A stretch of 64,000 bases of DNA. Source: Rhodovibrio salinarum DSM 9154. Lineage in GTDB: Bacteria; Pseudomonadota; Alphaproteobacteria; Kiloniellales; Rhodovibrionaceae. Positions 46,269-56,197 of this stretch are shown here, piece after piece (the stretch's first letter is position 1; each line of letters opens with the position of its first letter). The notes under the pieces are model-generated. The model was not told the DNA's origin, did no database searches, and saw nothing but the letters and a program-made list of their open reading frames with translations. Made by a program: the position numbers and the translations under genes. Where the stretch lies: NCBI RefSeq assembly GCF_000515255.1, contig NZ_KI911559.1:1339548-1403547 (forward strand), given 5' to 3'.

Positions 46269-46817
46269 ATGGCCCCGACAACCATGGCTCAAACACCGGA
46301 AGAACTCCGCGCCTCCACCCACACCGAAAAGCGCACGATCGCCGTCCTGGTCGACAACGAGCCGGGCGTGCTCGCCCGCGTGATCGGCCTGTTTTCCGGG
46401 CGCGGCTACAACATCGAAAGCCTGACCGTGACCGAGGTCGATCCGGAGAACGCGCTCTCCCGGATCACCGTCGTCACCTCCGGCACGCCGATGATCCTGG
46501 AGCAGATCAAGGCGCAGCTCGGCCGGCTGGTGCCGGTGCACAAGGTTTCCGACCTGACCATGGCCGGGCCGTATGTCGAGCGCGAGCTGGCGCTGATCAA
46601 GGTCAACGGCGCCGGCGAGAAGCGGGTCGAGGCGCTGCGCATCGCCGACATCTTCAAGGCCCGCGTCGTCGACGCCAGCCACGAGCACTTCGTCTTCGAG
46701 ATGACCGGCAAGACCGACAAGCTCGACGCTTTCGTCGAGCTGATGAGCCCGCTCGGTTTGATCGACGTCTCCCGCACCGGCGTCGTCGCGATCCAGCGCG
46801 GGCCCGAAGGGTTATAG
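46269..46817 (+). CDS. ilvH: acetolactate synthase, regulatory small subunit
   Basis: A 182-residue subunit that binds the large subunit and gives feedback control by valine. The N-terminal ACT domain begins KRTIAVLVDNEPGVLARVIGLFSGRGYNIESLTV; the second half (ELALIKVNGAGEKRVEALRIADIFKARVVD) is the C-terminal domain. Two possible starts, ATG 46269 and ATG 46284, differ by five residues. It lies 167 bp after ilvB, past a terminator-like hairpin, and 119 bp before ilvC. Confidence 0.95.
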   Translation: MAPTTMAQTPEELRASTHTEKRTIAVLVDNEPGVLARVIGLFSGRGYNIESLTVTEVDPENALSRITVVTSGTPMILEQIKAQLGRLVPVHKVSDLTMAGPYVERELALIKVNGAGEKRVEALRIADIFKARVVDASHEHFVFEMTGKTDKLDAFVELMSPLGLIDVSRTGVVAIQRGPEGL

Positions 46818-46936
46818 CGGCGCCCACCTGGACTGGACGGCGCTGGCCGGGCGCCTTAAGCACGGGCCAGCGTTAAAGGCCGCTCACGGGTACACCAAAA
46901 CGCACATCCACAAGCGAGTAGGGGAAACACCGCGCC

Positions 46937-47956
46937 ATGCGTGTCTATTACGATCGCGACGCCGACGTGAACCTGATCAAGGGCAAGAAGATCCTGATCG
47001 TCGGCTACGGCAGCCAGGGCCACGCCCATGCCAACAACCTGCACGAAAGCGGCTGCAGCCAGGTCAAGGTCGCGCTGCGTCCGGGCTCGAAGACGGCCGA
47101 GAAAGTCAAGAACGCCGGCCTGGAGGTCACCACCCCGGCCGAGGGCGCGCAGTGGGCCGACGTCATCATGGTGCTCACGCCCGATGAGTTGCAGGCCGAC
47201 CTCTACACCGAGCACCTTGGGCCGAACATGAAGCCGAACGCCGCGATCGCCTTCGCGCACGGCTTCAACATCCACTTCAACCTGATCGAGCCGCGTGATG
47301 ACATCGACGTCTTCATGGTCGCGCCGAAGGGCCCCGGTCACCTGGTGCGCAGCGAGTATGTCCGCGGCGCCGGCGTGCCCTGCCTGATCGCGGTCGAGCA
47401 GGACGCCAGCGGCAACGCCCACGACGTCGGCCTGTCCTACGCCTGCGCGATCGGCGGCGGTCGCTCCGGCGTGATCGAGACGACCTTCCGCGAGGAGTGC
47501 GAGACCGACCTGTTCGGCGAGCAGGCGGTGCTGTGCGGCGGCCTGTCCAAGCTGGTCGCCACCGGCTACGAGGTCCTGGTCGAGGCCGGCTATCAGCCGG
47601 AGATGGCCTACTTCGAGTGCCTGCACGAGGTGAAGCTGATTGTCGACCTGATGTACGAGGGCGGTCTCGCCAACGTACGCTACTCGATCTCCAACACCGC
47701 CGAGTACGGCGACTACTGCATCGGCAAGCGGATCGTTGACGATTACACCAAGGATGAGATGCGGCAGGTCCTGGAGGAGATCCAGTCCGGCGAGTTCGCC
47801 CGCAACTGGGTGCTGGAGAACAAGGCCGGCCAGCCGCACTTCAAGGCGGAGCGTCGCCGCTGGGCCAACCACGACATCGAGCAGGTCGGCGAGAAGCTGC
47901 GCGCGATGATGCCTTGGCTGGGCGAAGGCGCGCTGGTCGACAAGTCCAAGAACTAG
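46937..47956 (+). CDS. ilvC: ketol-acid reductoisomerase
   Basis: A 339-residue class I enzyme, second step of branched-chain amino acid synthesis. The Rossmann motif is [22 protein letters not shown] preference is suggested by LRPGSKT. The metal-binding acids lie in [19 protein letters not shown] and the later [19 protein letters not shown]. Length and motifs are standard. A terminator follows at 48051. Confidence 0.97.
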   Translation: MRVYYDRDADVNLIKGKKILIVGYGSQGHAHANNLHESGCSQVKVALRPGSKTAEKVKNAGLEVTTPAEGAQWADVIMVLTPDELQADLYTEHLGPNMKPNAAIAFAHGFNIHFNLIEPRDDIDVFMVAPKGPGHLVRSEYVRGAGVPCLIAVEQDASGNAHDVGLSYACAIGGGRSGVIETTFREECETDLFGEQAVLCGGLSKLVATGYEVLVEAGYQPEMAYFECLHEVKLIVDLMYEGGLANVRYSISNTAEYGDYCIGKRIVDDYTKDEMRQVLEEIQSGEFARNWVLENKAGQPHFKAERRRWANHDIEQVGEKLRAMMPWLGEGALVDKSKN

Positions 47957-48050
47957 CGGTCGCTGGCTCTTAAGGCGGGACCCTGCCGCGCCTCCTTGCG
48001 CGCTTAAAGCGAGAGGGGTAGCCGAGCGGGCCGCGAGAGACTGATAAAGG

Positions 48051-48083
48051 GGGGATTGGCTTTGTGCGGCCAATCCCCTTTTT
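48051..48083 (+). terminator. intrinsic terminator after ilvC
   Basis: The arms ggggattggc (48051-48060) and gccaatcccc (48069-48078) enclose an 8-base loop and run into five T residues (48079-48083). It lies 95 bp after the ilvC stop. Confidence 0.9.
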
Positions 48084-48216
48084 CGTGTTCGGTTAATCGT
48101 TTCCCATGACGAAACGCACTGGCGACGCCGGGGGCGCCCCGGCGCCCGGTTGATCGTCTCGCGCAGCCACTTAGCTGCGGGGACAGGAGACAGATCAACG
48201 CGAAAGGAGGCGTCTC

Positions 48217-48924
48217 ATGGCGCGCAAGGTGCTGTTCGTTGTCACCTCCAACCAGAAGCTCGGCGACACCGGCCGGAAGACCGGCGTGCACTTCGATGAG
48301 TTGGCGACCCCCTATTACGTCCTGCAGGACGCGGGCATCGAGGTGGAGATCGCCTCGCCCCAGGGCGGCGCGGCGCCGATCGACAATCAGGCGGAGCGCG
48401 GCGAGAACCCGGCCAACGTCGAGCGCTTCCTCGACGACCAGTACGCCATGGACAAGCTGAAGCTGACCAAGCGCCTGGATCAGGTGCTGGCGGAAGGCTA
48501 CCTCGGCGTGTTCCTGCCAGGCGGCCACGGCACGATGTGGGATCTGCCGCATGACGCGCGGCTCGGCCCGCTGCTCGCCAAAGTCTACGAGGCGGGCAAA
48601 CCGGTCGCCGCCGTCTGTCATGGCCCGGCTGGCTTCGTCGGCGCGACCCGCTCGGACGGTCGGCCGCTGATCCAGGGCAAAAAGGTCAACTGCTTCTCCG
48701 ACGACGAGGAGAAGGCGGTCGAGCTCGAGAACGTCGTGCCCTTCCTCCTGGAGAGCAAGCTGCGCGAGCTGGGCGCCGAGGTCGAAACGGCCGATAAGTT
48801 CACCGAGAAGGTCGTCGAGGACGGCAATCTGATCACCGGTCAGAACCCGATGAGTGCCCAGGCCCTGGCGGAGCGCCTGCTTGAGCAGCTCAAGAACGCG
48901 GACACGACCGAGCAGGCGGCCTAA
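48217..48924 (+). CDS. DJ-1/PfpI-family protein (class I glutamine amidotransferase-like)
   Basis: A 235-residue protein with the DJ-1/PfpI fold. The nucleophile elbow AVCHGPAG puts the reactive Cys at 134; FLPGGHGTMWDLP holds the conserved GGHG turn. The insert and length fit the Hsp31-like group, whose members are glyoxalases, deglycases or chaperones. AAAGGAGG upstream of ATG 48217 gives strong translation, in keeping with a stress protein. It stands alone between two hairpins. The precise reaction is not decidable from sequence. Confidence 0.85.
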   Translation: MARKVLFVVTSNQKLGDTGRKTGVHFDELATPYYVLQDAGIEVEIASPQGGAAPIDNQAERGENPANVERFLDDQYAMDKLKLTKRLDQVLAEGYLGVFLPGGHGTMWDLPHDARLGPLLAKVYEAGKPVAAVCHGPAGFVGATRSDGRPLIQGKKVNCFSDDEEKAVELENVVPFLLESKLRELGAEVETADKFTEKVVEDGNLITGQNPMSAQALAERLLEQLKNADTTEQAA

Positions 48925-48966
48925 CCCCGCGCGTCTCTTTTCCGCTGTGGCGGGCTGCAACTGAAA

Positions 48967-48995
48967 GGCCCCTCTCCCTTGAAGGGCGAGGGGCC
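48967..48995. repeat. CCCCTCTCCC intergenic hairpin
   Basis: Inverted repeat ggcccctctccctt / gaagggcgaggggcc between the DJ-1-like gene and a convergent methyltransferase gene. A further gggagaggg lies at 49012-49020. Same family of look-alikes as 9573, 19641 and 57520; may act as terminator for both genes. Confidence 0.6.
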
Positions 48996-49022
48996 ATGTC
49001 TGCCAGTACGTGGGAGAGGGCG

Positions 49023-49895
49023 TTACACTGCCTTCTCGAACACCGCGCGGATCACGCCAACGCGACCTTCTTCCAGGTTGCGGGCGAGGTTGCGGCGCAT
49101 GCTCTGGAAGTCGTCGCCCTGCAGCAGGTGCGGGCCGAGGCCTTCCGGCTCGCCGGCGCGCAAACGGGCGCGGGCGCGCTGGATGCGCTGCACGGCGGCC
49201 TGGCTCAGATCCTCCCAGGCACGCTCCCGCAGCCCGGCCTGGCGCAGCAGCTCATGCACCCCGCGCGCGGGCAGCAGGAAGGAGGCGTCCGGCGTGCTCG
49301 CCCAGGGGACGGGGAAGTACGGCTCCCGCCCTGGTCCGGCGACGATGTCGTGCAGCACGAACCGTCCGCCCGGTTGCAGCACGCGGGTGACCTCGGCGTA
49401 CATCGCGCGCTTGTCGGGGATGTTCATCGCCGCGTGTTGGGTCCAGACCCAGGGAAAGCTGCCGGACGGGAAGGGGATGTCGTGGGCGCTGGCGCAGGCG
49501 AAGCGGGTGCGTGCGCCCAGGCCCACTTGGTCGCTGAGCACGGCCGCGTCGCGGCAGTAGCTGGGGGTGATGTCGATGCCGGTGACGTCGCAGCCCCGCG
49601 CGTGTGCCAGCATGCGTGCCGGCCCGCCGAGCCCGCAGCCGACGTCGAGCAGCTGTGTCCCTGAAATTCCGGCCCAGTCGGCAAGCGCCTGCGTCGCGTC
49701 TTCCCCGCCCAAATGCAGTTGATCCAGCCGCGCCACCGCCTCGGGATCGTGCGGGTCCAACCCGTGCTCGCGCAGCAACGCTGTGATCCGGGGCGCCCAA
49801 TCGCCGTTGCGGCTGTAGTGCTGGACGATCGGCTCGGGGCTGGGCTGACGGTCACCACGGTCGCGGGTCGGGGCGGGGGACGGACTGTCGGTCAT
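49023..49895 (-). CDS. SAM-dependent methyltransferase, class I
   Basis: A 290-residue methyltransferase. Motif I LDVGCGLGGPARMLA starts at residue 83, preceded by the HLGGEDATQALADWAGI pattern found in small-molecule methyltransferases such as sarcosine/dimethylglycine and tocopherol-type enzymes; VLQPGGRFVLHDIV is the post-I region. The acceptor is unknown. ATG 49895 is preferred to an upstream TTG-type extension. It is divergent from meaB. Confidence 0.82.
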   Translation of the reverse strand: MTDSPSPAPTRDRGDRQPSPEPIVQHYSRNGDWAPRITALLREHGLDPHDPEAVARLDQLHLGGEDATQALADWAGISGTQLLDVGCGLGGPARMLAHARGCDVTGIDITPSYCRDAAVLSDQVGLGARTRFACASAHDIPFPSGSFPWVWTQHAAMNIPDKRAMYAEVTRVLQPGGRFVLHDIVAGPGREPYFPVPWASTPDASFLLPARGVHELLRQAGLRERAWEDLSQAAVQRIQRARARLRAGEPEGLGPHLLQGDDFQSMRRNLARNLEEGRVGVIRAVFEKAV

Positions 49896-50061
49896 CGGGC
49901 CTGCGCGCATCTGGACGGACGGCAACTTTTGCACGCCGCGAATACGCCCGTCCAGATGACTTGTTCCGATCGGGAAGGTTTGGCCGTGTGGCGGCTTGAC
50001 CGGTAGTGTGCGGCGCGGCTAGCTGGCCGCTGCGCGTTCAAGCCGGAGGAGACATAACGAG

Positions 50062-51003
50062 GTGGCCGAAACCGCGACCCGCGACGATCCGCAAGACCGC
50101 CTGGGCACCATGGCGCACGGCGACAAGGCTGCGCTGGCGCGCGCGCTGGCCCGCCTGGAACGCGCGCCGGAAGCGGCGGATACGTTGGCCCTGCTTGACG
50201 CCGCCTACCAGGCGTCCAAGGGGCAGGTGGTCGGTGTCACCGGCCCGCCCGGGGTGGGCAAGTCGACGCTGATGGGCGCGCTGATCCGATCCCTGCGCGC
50301 CAAGGGTCGGACGGTCGGCGTAATCGCGGTCGACCCCTCCTCCAAGCGCTCCGGTGGCGCTTTGCTGGGCGACCGCGTGCGGCTTTTGAGCGACCCCGAC
50401 GACCGCGGCATCTTCGTGCGTTCCATGGCCGCGCGCGACCGGCTGGGCGGTCTGGCCGAACTCACGGTCGCCGGCATGGTGCTGATGCGCGCGGTCTACG
50501 ATGTCGTATTGATCGAGACGGTCGGGGTGGGACAGTCGGAGACCGACGTCGCGGGCGTGGCCGACACGGTGCTGTTCTGCGTCCAGCCCGGTTCCGGCGA
50601 CAGCCTGCAGTTCATGAAGGCCGGCATCGTCGAGATCCCGGACGTGGCCGCGATCACCAAGGCCGATACCGGGGCGCCGGCCGAGCGCGCGCTGTCCGAT
50701 CTCAAGGGCGCGCTCAGCCTGAACGAGGAAGAGGACGACACCTGGCAGGCCCGCTGCCTCAAGCTGTCGGCGGAGACGGGCGAGGGCCTGGACGATCTGA
50801 TCGCCGCGCTGGATGCCCACCGTGCCTGGCTCGGCCAGCACGACCGTCTGGCCGCGCACCGCGCCCGGCAGGCAGAGCAGTGGCTGATCGAGGCCCTGCG
50901 CGATCGCCATGGCCGGGAGGGCTTGAAGCGTCTTGGTAAGGTTACTTTGGATGCCGGCACGTCGCCCTTCTCGCGGCTGAGCGAGCTGGCGGCGCGGTTG
51001 TAG
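50062..51003 (+). CDS. meaB: MeaB/ArgK-type G3E GTPase, B12-enzyme chaperone
   Basis: A 313-residue GTPase that protects and reloads methylmalonyl-CoA (or ethylmalonyl-CoA) mutase with adenosylcobalamin. The P-loop GPPGVGKST is at 61-69; switch regions include VDPSSKRSGGALLGDRVRL and VIIETVGVGQSE-like VLIETVGVGQSE; the base-recognition motif TKAD follows. The start is GTG 50062, with GGAGGAG about 10 bases upstream. No mutase gene is in the window, so its client is encoded elsewhere. Confidence 0.92.
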   Translation: MAETATRDDPQDRLGTMAHGDKAALARALARLERAPEAADTLALLDAAYQASKGQVVGVTGPPGVGKSTLMGALIRSLRAKGRTVGVIAVDPSSKRSGGALLGDRVRLLSDPDDRGIFVRSMAARDRLGGLAELTVAGMVLMRAVYDVVLIETVGVGQSETDVAGVADTVLFCVQPGSGDSLQFMKAGIVEIPDVAAITKADTGAPAERALSDLKGALSLNEEEDDTWQARCLKLSAETGEGLDDLIAALDAHRAWLGQHDRLAAHRARQAEQWLIEALRDRHGREGLKRLGKVTLDAGTSPFSRLSELAARL

Positions 51004-51027
51004 GGGCGCTGCGGGCGCCCTAGCGCC

Positions 51028-52146
51028 TCAGTTCTCGTCGAACGCCGGGGTCACCGGGCCATGCGCGCCGGTCTGGGCGCGGTGGCGGAGCAGGTGGTCG
51101 CACAGCACCAGCGCCATCATCGCCTCGCCCACCGGGACCGCGCGGATGCCGACGCAGGGGTCGTGGCGGCCCTTGGTTTGGACCTCGACCTCGTTCCCGA
51201 AACGGTCGACCGTCTGCCGCGCCACGGTGATCGAGCTGGTCGGCTTGACCGCGAAGCGGCAGACCAGCGGCTGGCCGGTGGTGATGCCGCCCAGCGCGCC
51301 GCCGTTGTTGTTGGTCAGGAAGGTAGGCGTCTCGCCCGCCATGCGCATCTCGTCGGCGTTGTCCTCGCCGCTTGTTGCGGCGGCGGCGAAGCCGTTGCCG
51401 ATCTCCACGCCCTTGACCGCGTTGATTGACATCATCGCCTTGGCGAGGTCGCTGTCGATCTTGTCGTAGACCGGTTCGCCCAGGCCGGCGGGGACGTTGT
51501 CGGCGACCACCTCGACCACCGCGCCGATGCTGCTGCCGGCCTTGCGCACCTCGTCCAGATAGCCGGCCCAGGTGGTGGCCGCCGTGGCGTCGGGCGCGAA
51601 GAAGGGGTTGGCGCCAACCTGCGCCCAGTCCCAGTTCGCACGGTCGACCTCGTGCGGGCCCATCTGAACCAGCGCGCCGCGGATCAGCGGGGCGGGAGCG
51701 AGCAGGTGTTCCAGCACCCGGCGGGCCACCCCACCGGCGGCGACGCGCGCGGCTGTCTCGCGCGCGCTGGAGCGGCCGCCGCCGCGATAGTCGCGGATGC
51801 CGTACTTGGCGAGGTAGGTGTAGTCCGCGTGTCCGGGGCGGAACTTGTCCTTGATCTCCGAGTAGTCCTTGGACCGCTGGTCCTCGTTCTCGATCATCAG
51901 GCAGACCGGCGTGCCGGTGGTCAGCCCCTCGAACACCCCGGAGAGGATGCGCACCGTATCCGACTCGCGCCGCTGGGTGGTGTAGCGCGATTGCCCCGGC
52001 TTGCGCGCGTCCAACCAGCCCTGCAGGTCCGCCTCCGACAGCGGCACCTGCGGCGGCACGCCATCGATCACGCAGCCGAGCGCAGGCCCGTGGCTTTCGC
52101 CCCAGGTGGTGAACGTAAAAGCTTGGCCGAAGGCGTTGCCCGGCAT
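51028..52146 (-). CDS. aroC: chorismate synthase
   Basis: A 372-residue FMN-dependent enzyme, last step of the shikimate pathway to chorismate. The N-terminus [24 protein letters not shown], the internal [20 protein letters not shown] and the [10 protein letters not shown] region are family signatures. It starts 42 bp after the fabI stop on the same strand, so the two may be co-transcribed. ATG 52146 is chosen over a TTG nine bases upstream. Confidence 0.97.
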   Translation of the reverse strand: MPGNAFGQAFTFTTWGESHGPALGCVIDGVPPQVPLSEADLQGWLDARKPGQSRYTTQRRESDTVRILSGVFEGLTTGTPVCLMIENEDQRSKDYSEIKDKFRPGHADYTYLAKYGIRDYRGGGRSSARETAARVAAGGVARRVLEHLLAPAPLIRGALVQMGPHEVDRANWDWAQVGANPFFAPDATAATTWAGYLDEVRKAGSSIGAVVEVVADNVPAGLGEPVYDKIDSDLAKAMMSINAVKGVEIGNGFAAAATSGEDNADEMRMAGETPTFLTNNNGGALGGITTGQPLVCRFAVKPTSSITVARQTVDRFGNEVEVQTKGRHDPCVGIRAVPVGEAMMALVLCDHLLRHRAQTGAHGPVTPAFDEN

Positions 52147-52188
52147 GACGATCAAAGCCCTGAATCTGAACGGCGGGGAAGCGGCGGC

Positions 52189-53037
52189 CTACTGCGGCGG
52201 CGGCTCGCGGCGCAGGCTCTCCAGCAGGTCGGCGAGCTGCGGGGCGTTGTCGACGGCCATCATTCCAACGGTGTGATAACCGCTATCGACGTGGTGCACC
52301 TCGCCGGTGACCCCGCTCGACATGTCGGACAGCAGGTACATGCCCGCCTTGCCGACCTGGTCGATGGTGACGTTCTGGCGCAGCGGCGAGTTCAGCTCGT
52401 TCCACTTCAGGATGTAGCGGAAATCCCCGATGCCCGAGGCCGCCAGCGTGCGGATCGGCCCGGCGGAGATCGCGTTCACCCGGATGCCGGTGTTGCCCAG
52501 GTCGGCGGCCAGGTAGCGCACGCTGTTCTCCAACGCGGCCTTGGCGACGCCCATGACGTTGTAGTGCGGCATCACCCGCTCGGCGCCGTAGTAGGTCAGG
52601 GTCAGCAGGCTGCCGCCCTCGCTCATCAACGGCACGGCGCGCTGTGCAACGGCCGTGAAGGAGTAGCAGGAAATCTCCAACGAGCGCAGGAAGCCCTCGC
52701 GGCTTGTCCGCACGTAGGTGTCCTTGAGCTCGTCCCGGTCGGCATAAGCGATCGCATGAACGATAAAGTCGATCTGGCCCCAGGTCTCCTCGACCTTGTC
52801 GAACACCGCCTGGATGCTGTCATCGTCCGAGACGTCGCAGGGCTCCAGGACTTCGGCATCGACCTGCTGGGCGAGCGGACGGATGCGCTTCAACAGCGCG
52901 TCGTTCTGATAGGTGAAGCCGAGCCGGGCGCCCGCGGCGTGCGCGGCCTTGGCGATGCCCCAGGCGATCGATCGGTCGTTCGCCACGCCCATGATCAGGC
53001 CGCGCTTGCCCTGCATCAGCCCTTTTTCCTCGGCCAT
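52189..53037 (-). CDS. fabI: enoyl-[acyl-carrier-protein] reductase (NADH)
   Basis: A 282-residue short-chain dehydrogenase-like enzyme for the last reduction of the fatty-acid elongation cycle. Near the start is LIMGVANDRSIAWGIAKA, the FabI form of the cofactor loop; the catalytic Tyr and Lys are in LTYYGAERVMPHYNVMGVAKAALE; SAGPIRTLAASGI follows. The long C-terminal tail ends RREPPPQ. ATG 53037 starts the recognised family sequence. aroC follows. Confidence 0.95.
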   Translation of the reverse strand: MAEEKGLMQGKRGLIMGVANDRSIAWGIAKAAHAAGARLGFTYQNDALLKRIRPLAQQVDAEVLEPCDVSDDDSIQAVFDKVEETWGQIDFIVHAIAYADRDELKDTYVRTSREGFLRSLEISCYSFTAVAQRAVPLMSEGGSLLTLTYYGAERVMPHYNVMGVAKAALENSVRYLAADLGNTGIRVNAISAGPIRTLAASGIGDFRYILKWNELNSPLRQNVTIDQVGKAGMYLLSDMSSGVTGEVHHVDSGYHTVGMMAVDNAPQLADLLESLRREPPPQ

Positions 53038-53316
53038 GCGTCTCCTCGCTCTCACGCGTGTTTTTAACTCGGATGGCGGTTGCGCCGGAACTCGCCCTGG
53101 CGCCGGTGGCGCGGGGGCGGCCTCTGGCAAGTGGCGGCGCACCGATCTCGATGGCTCGGGCGGCGGGCTCCTTATGAGAGACGGCGCCACCCTGGCTTCG
53201 AGGTGGGCGCATCCTACACCAACGCTTCCAGCGCGCAAACGCCAGTAACCCAACGTTAAGGGCCGCGAATCGCAGGGATTTCCCTCCACCGGACCAGTGC
53301 GGCTATACTCCGAAGC

Positions 53317-54648
53317 ATGAATCTGCGCCAAGCCCTTTTGCACGCGGGCAACAGCGGGACGGCGCGTACCCTGCGCCGGCTCTGGGTGCGTCTACGGTTC
53401 GCCGCACGCGGCAGTCGGCTCGCAGCTTTCACCAGCTATGTGGTCAAGCGCTTCGTCGGCGACGATGGGCTGCGGCTGGCCTCGGGCCTCAGCTATGCCT
53501 CGCTGCTGGCGTTGGTGCCGCTGCTGGCGATCGCGCTGGCGATTCTGACCGCCTTCCCGGTGTTCGACGGTGTCGAGAAGCGGGTGGTTGCCACGCTGCT
53601 CGACGAGTTCCTGCCGCAAACCGATGCCGAAATGGCCGTGCGGTTCGAGACTTTCCTCGATAACGCGAACAGGCTGACGGCGCCGGGTCTCCTCGGGTTA
53701 GCGGCGACTGCGCTGTTGCTGCTGTCGAACATCAACGGGGCGTTCAACACGATCTGGCGGGTGCACGAACCCCGTCCCCTGGCCACGCGCGTGCTGGTTT
53801 ACTGGACGCTGTTGACCCTGGGGCCGCTGCTGCTGGGCGGCTCGATCTCGGTGACCAGTTACTTCTTCGCCTCGATCCGGCAGAGCGGGCTGGATAGCTG
53901 GGGCGGCTTGGACATTCTGTTGACGCGTGGCTTTGCGATTGCGCTGGCGGCCGTGGGCTTCGGGATCATCTTCTACGTCGCGCCCAACCGGCGGGTGCAC
54001 GCCTGGCACGCCGCCTTGGGGGGGCTGGTCGCGGCGGTCCTGTTCGAACTGCTGAAGGGCGCCTTTGCGCTCTATCTGTCATTGGTGCCTGGCTACCAGG
54101 CGGTTTACGGCGCGCTCGCCAGCATCCCGATTTTCCTGGTCTGGCTGTTCCTGGTGTGGTGCGTCGTCCTGTTGGGGGCGGAGGTCGTCGCGGGGCTGCC
54201 CGAATGGCGCGCGGCGCGCGCCCGCGGCCATGCGCGCGTTGGACCTGGCGGCAAGCTGGCGCTGGCGCTTGCGATCCTGGACCGGCTGCATGCGGGCGCG
54301 CTGGAGGGCCGGCAGCTGAAACGCGCCGAGGCGATCCGTGGCTTGCCCGTCACCCCGGCCGAGATCGACGAGATCGCGAACGCCTTGCGGGAGGCCGGTT
54401 TCATCGCCCGAAGTCCGGGGCTGCGCTGGGTGCTGTCCTATGACCTGTCGGCCGCGACGCTGGGCGAACTGCTGCAGGCGATCGGTCTGTCGCTCGAGGT
54501 GGGGATGGGGTGGCCGGGCCCGGTCCGCAGTGCGATCGAGGAACTTCGCGACTCGCACGCACCGCTGACCGATCTGACGATCGCCGAGGTCCTGAAGCGC
54601 AGCGGCCAGCCGCTGCCGCGCGTTGTGGCGCGCGGGGAGGGGACGTAA
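53317..54648 (+). CDS. YihY/BrkB-family membrane protein
   Basis: A 443-residue protein with about six membrane helices. The family pattern is visible in GLRLASGLSYASLLALVPLLAIALAI, the NINGAFNTIWRV segment and FYVAPNRRVHAWHAALGGLVAAVLFELLKGAFALYLS. The C-terminal 130 residues are soluble with a winged-helix-like look (KRAEAIRGLPVTPAEIDEIANALREAGFI). Once called ribonuclease BN by mistake; the true function is unknown. Divergent from fabI. Confidence 0.88.
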   Translation: MNLRQALLHAGNSGTARTLRRLWVRLRFAARGSRLAAFTSYVVKRFVGDDGLRLASGLSYASLLALVPLLAIALAILTAFPVFDGVEKRVVATLLDEFLPQTDAEMAVRFETFLDNANRLTAPGLLGLAATALLLLSNINGAFNTIWRVHEPRPLATRVLVYWTLLTLGPLLLGGSISVTSYFFASIRQSGLDSWGGLDILLTRGFAIALAAVGFGIIFYVAPNRRVHAWHAALGGLVAAVLFELLKGAFALYLSLVPGYQAVYGALASIPIFLVWLFLVWCVVLLGAEVVAGLPEWRAARARGHARVGPGGKLALALAILDRLHAGALEGRQLKRAEAIRGLPVTPAEIDEIANALREAGFIARSPGLRWVLSYDLSAATLGELLQAIGLSLEVGMGWPGPVRSAIEELRDSHAPLTDLTIAEVLKRSGQPLPRVVARGEGT

Positions 54649-54655
54649 CGCCGCG

Positions 54656-54997
54656 TTACCCCTGCCCGTGCCGGCGCAGGACATCCTGTACGCGGTCCTG
54701 CAGGGCTTGGCGGTGCTCCTCGGGCAGACTCTGCACCGCTTCCTGCATCTCCTGCAGCGCCGCGCGCAGACCGTAGACTTGATCCAGCAACTTGAGCACC
54801 ACCGGCATGGCGTCGTCGTTGACGTCCATGTCCTCGCGTAGTTCCTGGATCAGGGAGACGCGGGCGACATCGGCGTCGTCGAACAGCCACTGGTCGTCCT
54901 GTTCGCTGGGCAGGACCCAGCGCTGCTCGACCCAGGCGACGACGTCGTTCTCGGCGACTTCGGTGGTTGCGACCACTTCCGCCAGCGTGCGCGCCAT
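54656..54997 (-). CDS. CbpM-like chaperone modulator
   Basis: A 113-residue MerR-like small protein: a short helix-turn-helix region (TEVAENDVVAWVEQRWVLP) and helical remainder with VSLIQELREDMDVNDDAMPVVLKLLDQVYGLR, the CbpM pattern. CbpM binds the J domain of CbpA and holds it inactive. It lies 35 bp after the CbpA-type dnaJ gene on the same strand, which supports the pairing. Confidence 0.85.
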   Translation of the reverse strand: MARTLAEVVATTEVAENDVVAWVEQRWVLPSEQDDQWLFDDADVARVSLIQELREDMDVNDDAMPVVLKLLDQVYGLRAALQEMQEAVQSLPEEHRQALQDRVQDVLRRHGQG

Positions 54998-55032
54998 AGC
55001 GTGTCAGCCTCCCTCAAACGCGGTCTCGTGGG

Positions 55033-56052
55033 TTAGACCAGACCCGCCTTCTCGCGCGGGTTATAGGGGTGCTTCTGCCCCCACTTCTGGACGAACTTCT
55101 TGAGTTCGTCGTCCGGTTGGTCGGGCAGAACGACCTGCAGCTTGACCAACTGGTCGCCGCGTTCGCTGCTGCCTTTGGGCTGGATGCCGCGCCCGCGCAG
55201 CCGCAGCGTCTTGCCTGAGTTGCTGCCGGCCGGGATCTTCATTTGCACCGTGCCGTCGACCGTGGGGACGGTGACGATCGCGCCTTCGACGGCTTCCTGC
55301 AGGGTGATCGGCAAGGTCAGGTGGACGTCCGCGCCGTCGCGCGCGAAATAGGGGTGCGGCTCGACGTTGATCCGGACGTAGGCATCGCCGGCTGCGCCCC
55401 GGCCCGGCCCGGGTTTGCCCTTGCCCTTCAGGCGCAGTTGCTTGCCGTCCTCCGTGCCGGCCGGGATGTTGACGTCGACCGTCTGCCCGTCGGCCAGACG
55501 CACGCGTTTGCGCGCGCCGTTCGCGGCCTCCAGGAAGCCGACCTTGATGGCATAGGTGACGTCTTCGCCCTTGCGCTTGGTACCGCCGGCACCGGCGCCC
55601 ATGCCCGCTCCGGGCCCGCCGGCGCCGGGACCGGCACCCCTGGGGCCGCCACCGGCCGCGCCGCGCGGGCCGCCGCCCATGCCGCCGAAACCGCCGCCGA
55701 ACAGGTCGGCGAAGATGTCCTCGGCCGTGAACTGCTCGCCGCCGAAGTCGAACCCGGTGTACTTCGCGCCGCGTCCGCCGCTGGTGTAGCTGCGGTAGAA
55801 GCCGCCGCCCGGATTGGCGCGCGCTTGCTCCTGGCCGGTTTCGTCGATCTCGCCGGCGTCGTAGCGCTTGCGCTTATCCGCATCCGCCAGGATGTCGTAG
55901 GCCTGGGAGATATCCTTGAATTTCTGCTCGGCTTCCTTGTTCCCGGGGTTCAGGTCCGGGTGGTACTGCTTCGCGAGCTTGCGGTAGGCCTTCTTGATCT
56001 CGTCCTGGCTCGCGCTTTCGGAGATGCCGAGGACTTTGTAGAGGTCTTTCAT
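55033..56052 (-). CDS. cbpA: CbpA-type DnaJ co-chaperone
   Basis: A 339-residue Hsp40 without zinc finger. The J domain (1-65) has the HPD motif in [12 protein letters not shown]; a Gly/Phe region follows, including a very glycine-rich stretch (about residues 115-165); then the two C-terminal substrate-binding domains ([18 protein letters not shown], and [21 protein letters not shown]). It stimulates DnaK. ATG 56052 is the family start. cbpM follows directly. An A+T-rich inverted repeat lies 100 bp upstream. Confidence 0.92.
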   Translation of the reverse strand: MKDLYKVLGISESASQDEIKKAYRKLAKQYHPDLNPGNKEAEQKFKDISQAYDILADADKRKRYDAGEIDETGQEQARANPGGGFYRSYTSGGRGAKYTGFDFGGEQFTAEDIFADLFGGGFGGMGGGPRGAAGGGPRGAGPGAGGPGAGMGAGAGGTKRKGEDVTYAIKVGFLEAANGARKRVRLADGQTVDVNIPAGTEDGKQLRLKGKGKPGPGRGAAGDAYVRINVEPHPYFARDGADVHLTLPITLQEAVEGAIVTVPTVDGTVQMKIPAGSNSGKTLRLRGRGIQPKGSSERGDQLVKLQVVLPDQPDDELKKFVQKWGQKHPYNPREKAGLV

Positions 56053-56152
56053 GGGGCCGTTGTTCGTCCCGTCGTCCTTTGGGTGCGTGTGGCGCCTGCA
56101 ACTTGCGTCCGCGGGAATGCCCCCGGGCGTCGAGGGCATTCCGCGCGTGAGC

Positions 56153-56169
56153 TGATTAATTTTTAATCA
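56153..56169. promoter_or_regulatory. A+T-rich inverted repeat upstream of cbpA
   Basis: The perfect 7-bp arms tgattaa and ttaatca flank TTT in otherwise GC-rich DNA. It lies between the end of the lipoprotein gene and cbpA on the minus strand. It could be an operator or promoter part; there is also a GC-rich hairpin at about 56110-56144. Role inferred. Confidence 0.35.
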
Positions 56170-56197
56170 ATCGCGTCCGGACTTTAGGTAGGTCGGG

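Noticed and set aside
48009-48047. tRNA-like start (gagaggggtagccgagcggg) after ilvC
   Set aside because: It recalls the 5' end of a serine tRNA, but no anticodon arm, T-arm or matching acceptor strand follows before the terminator.
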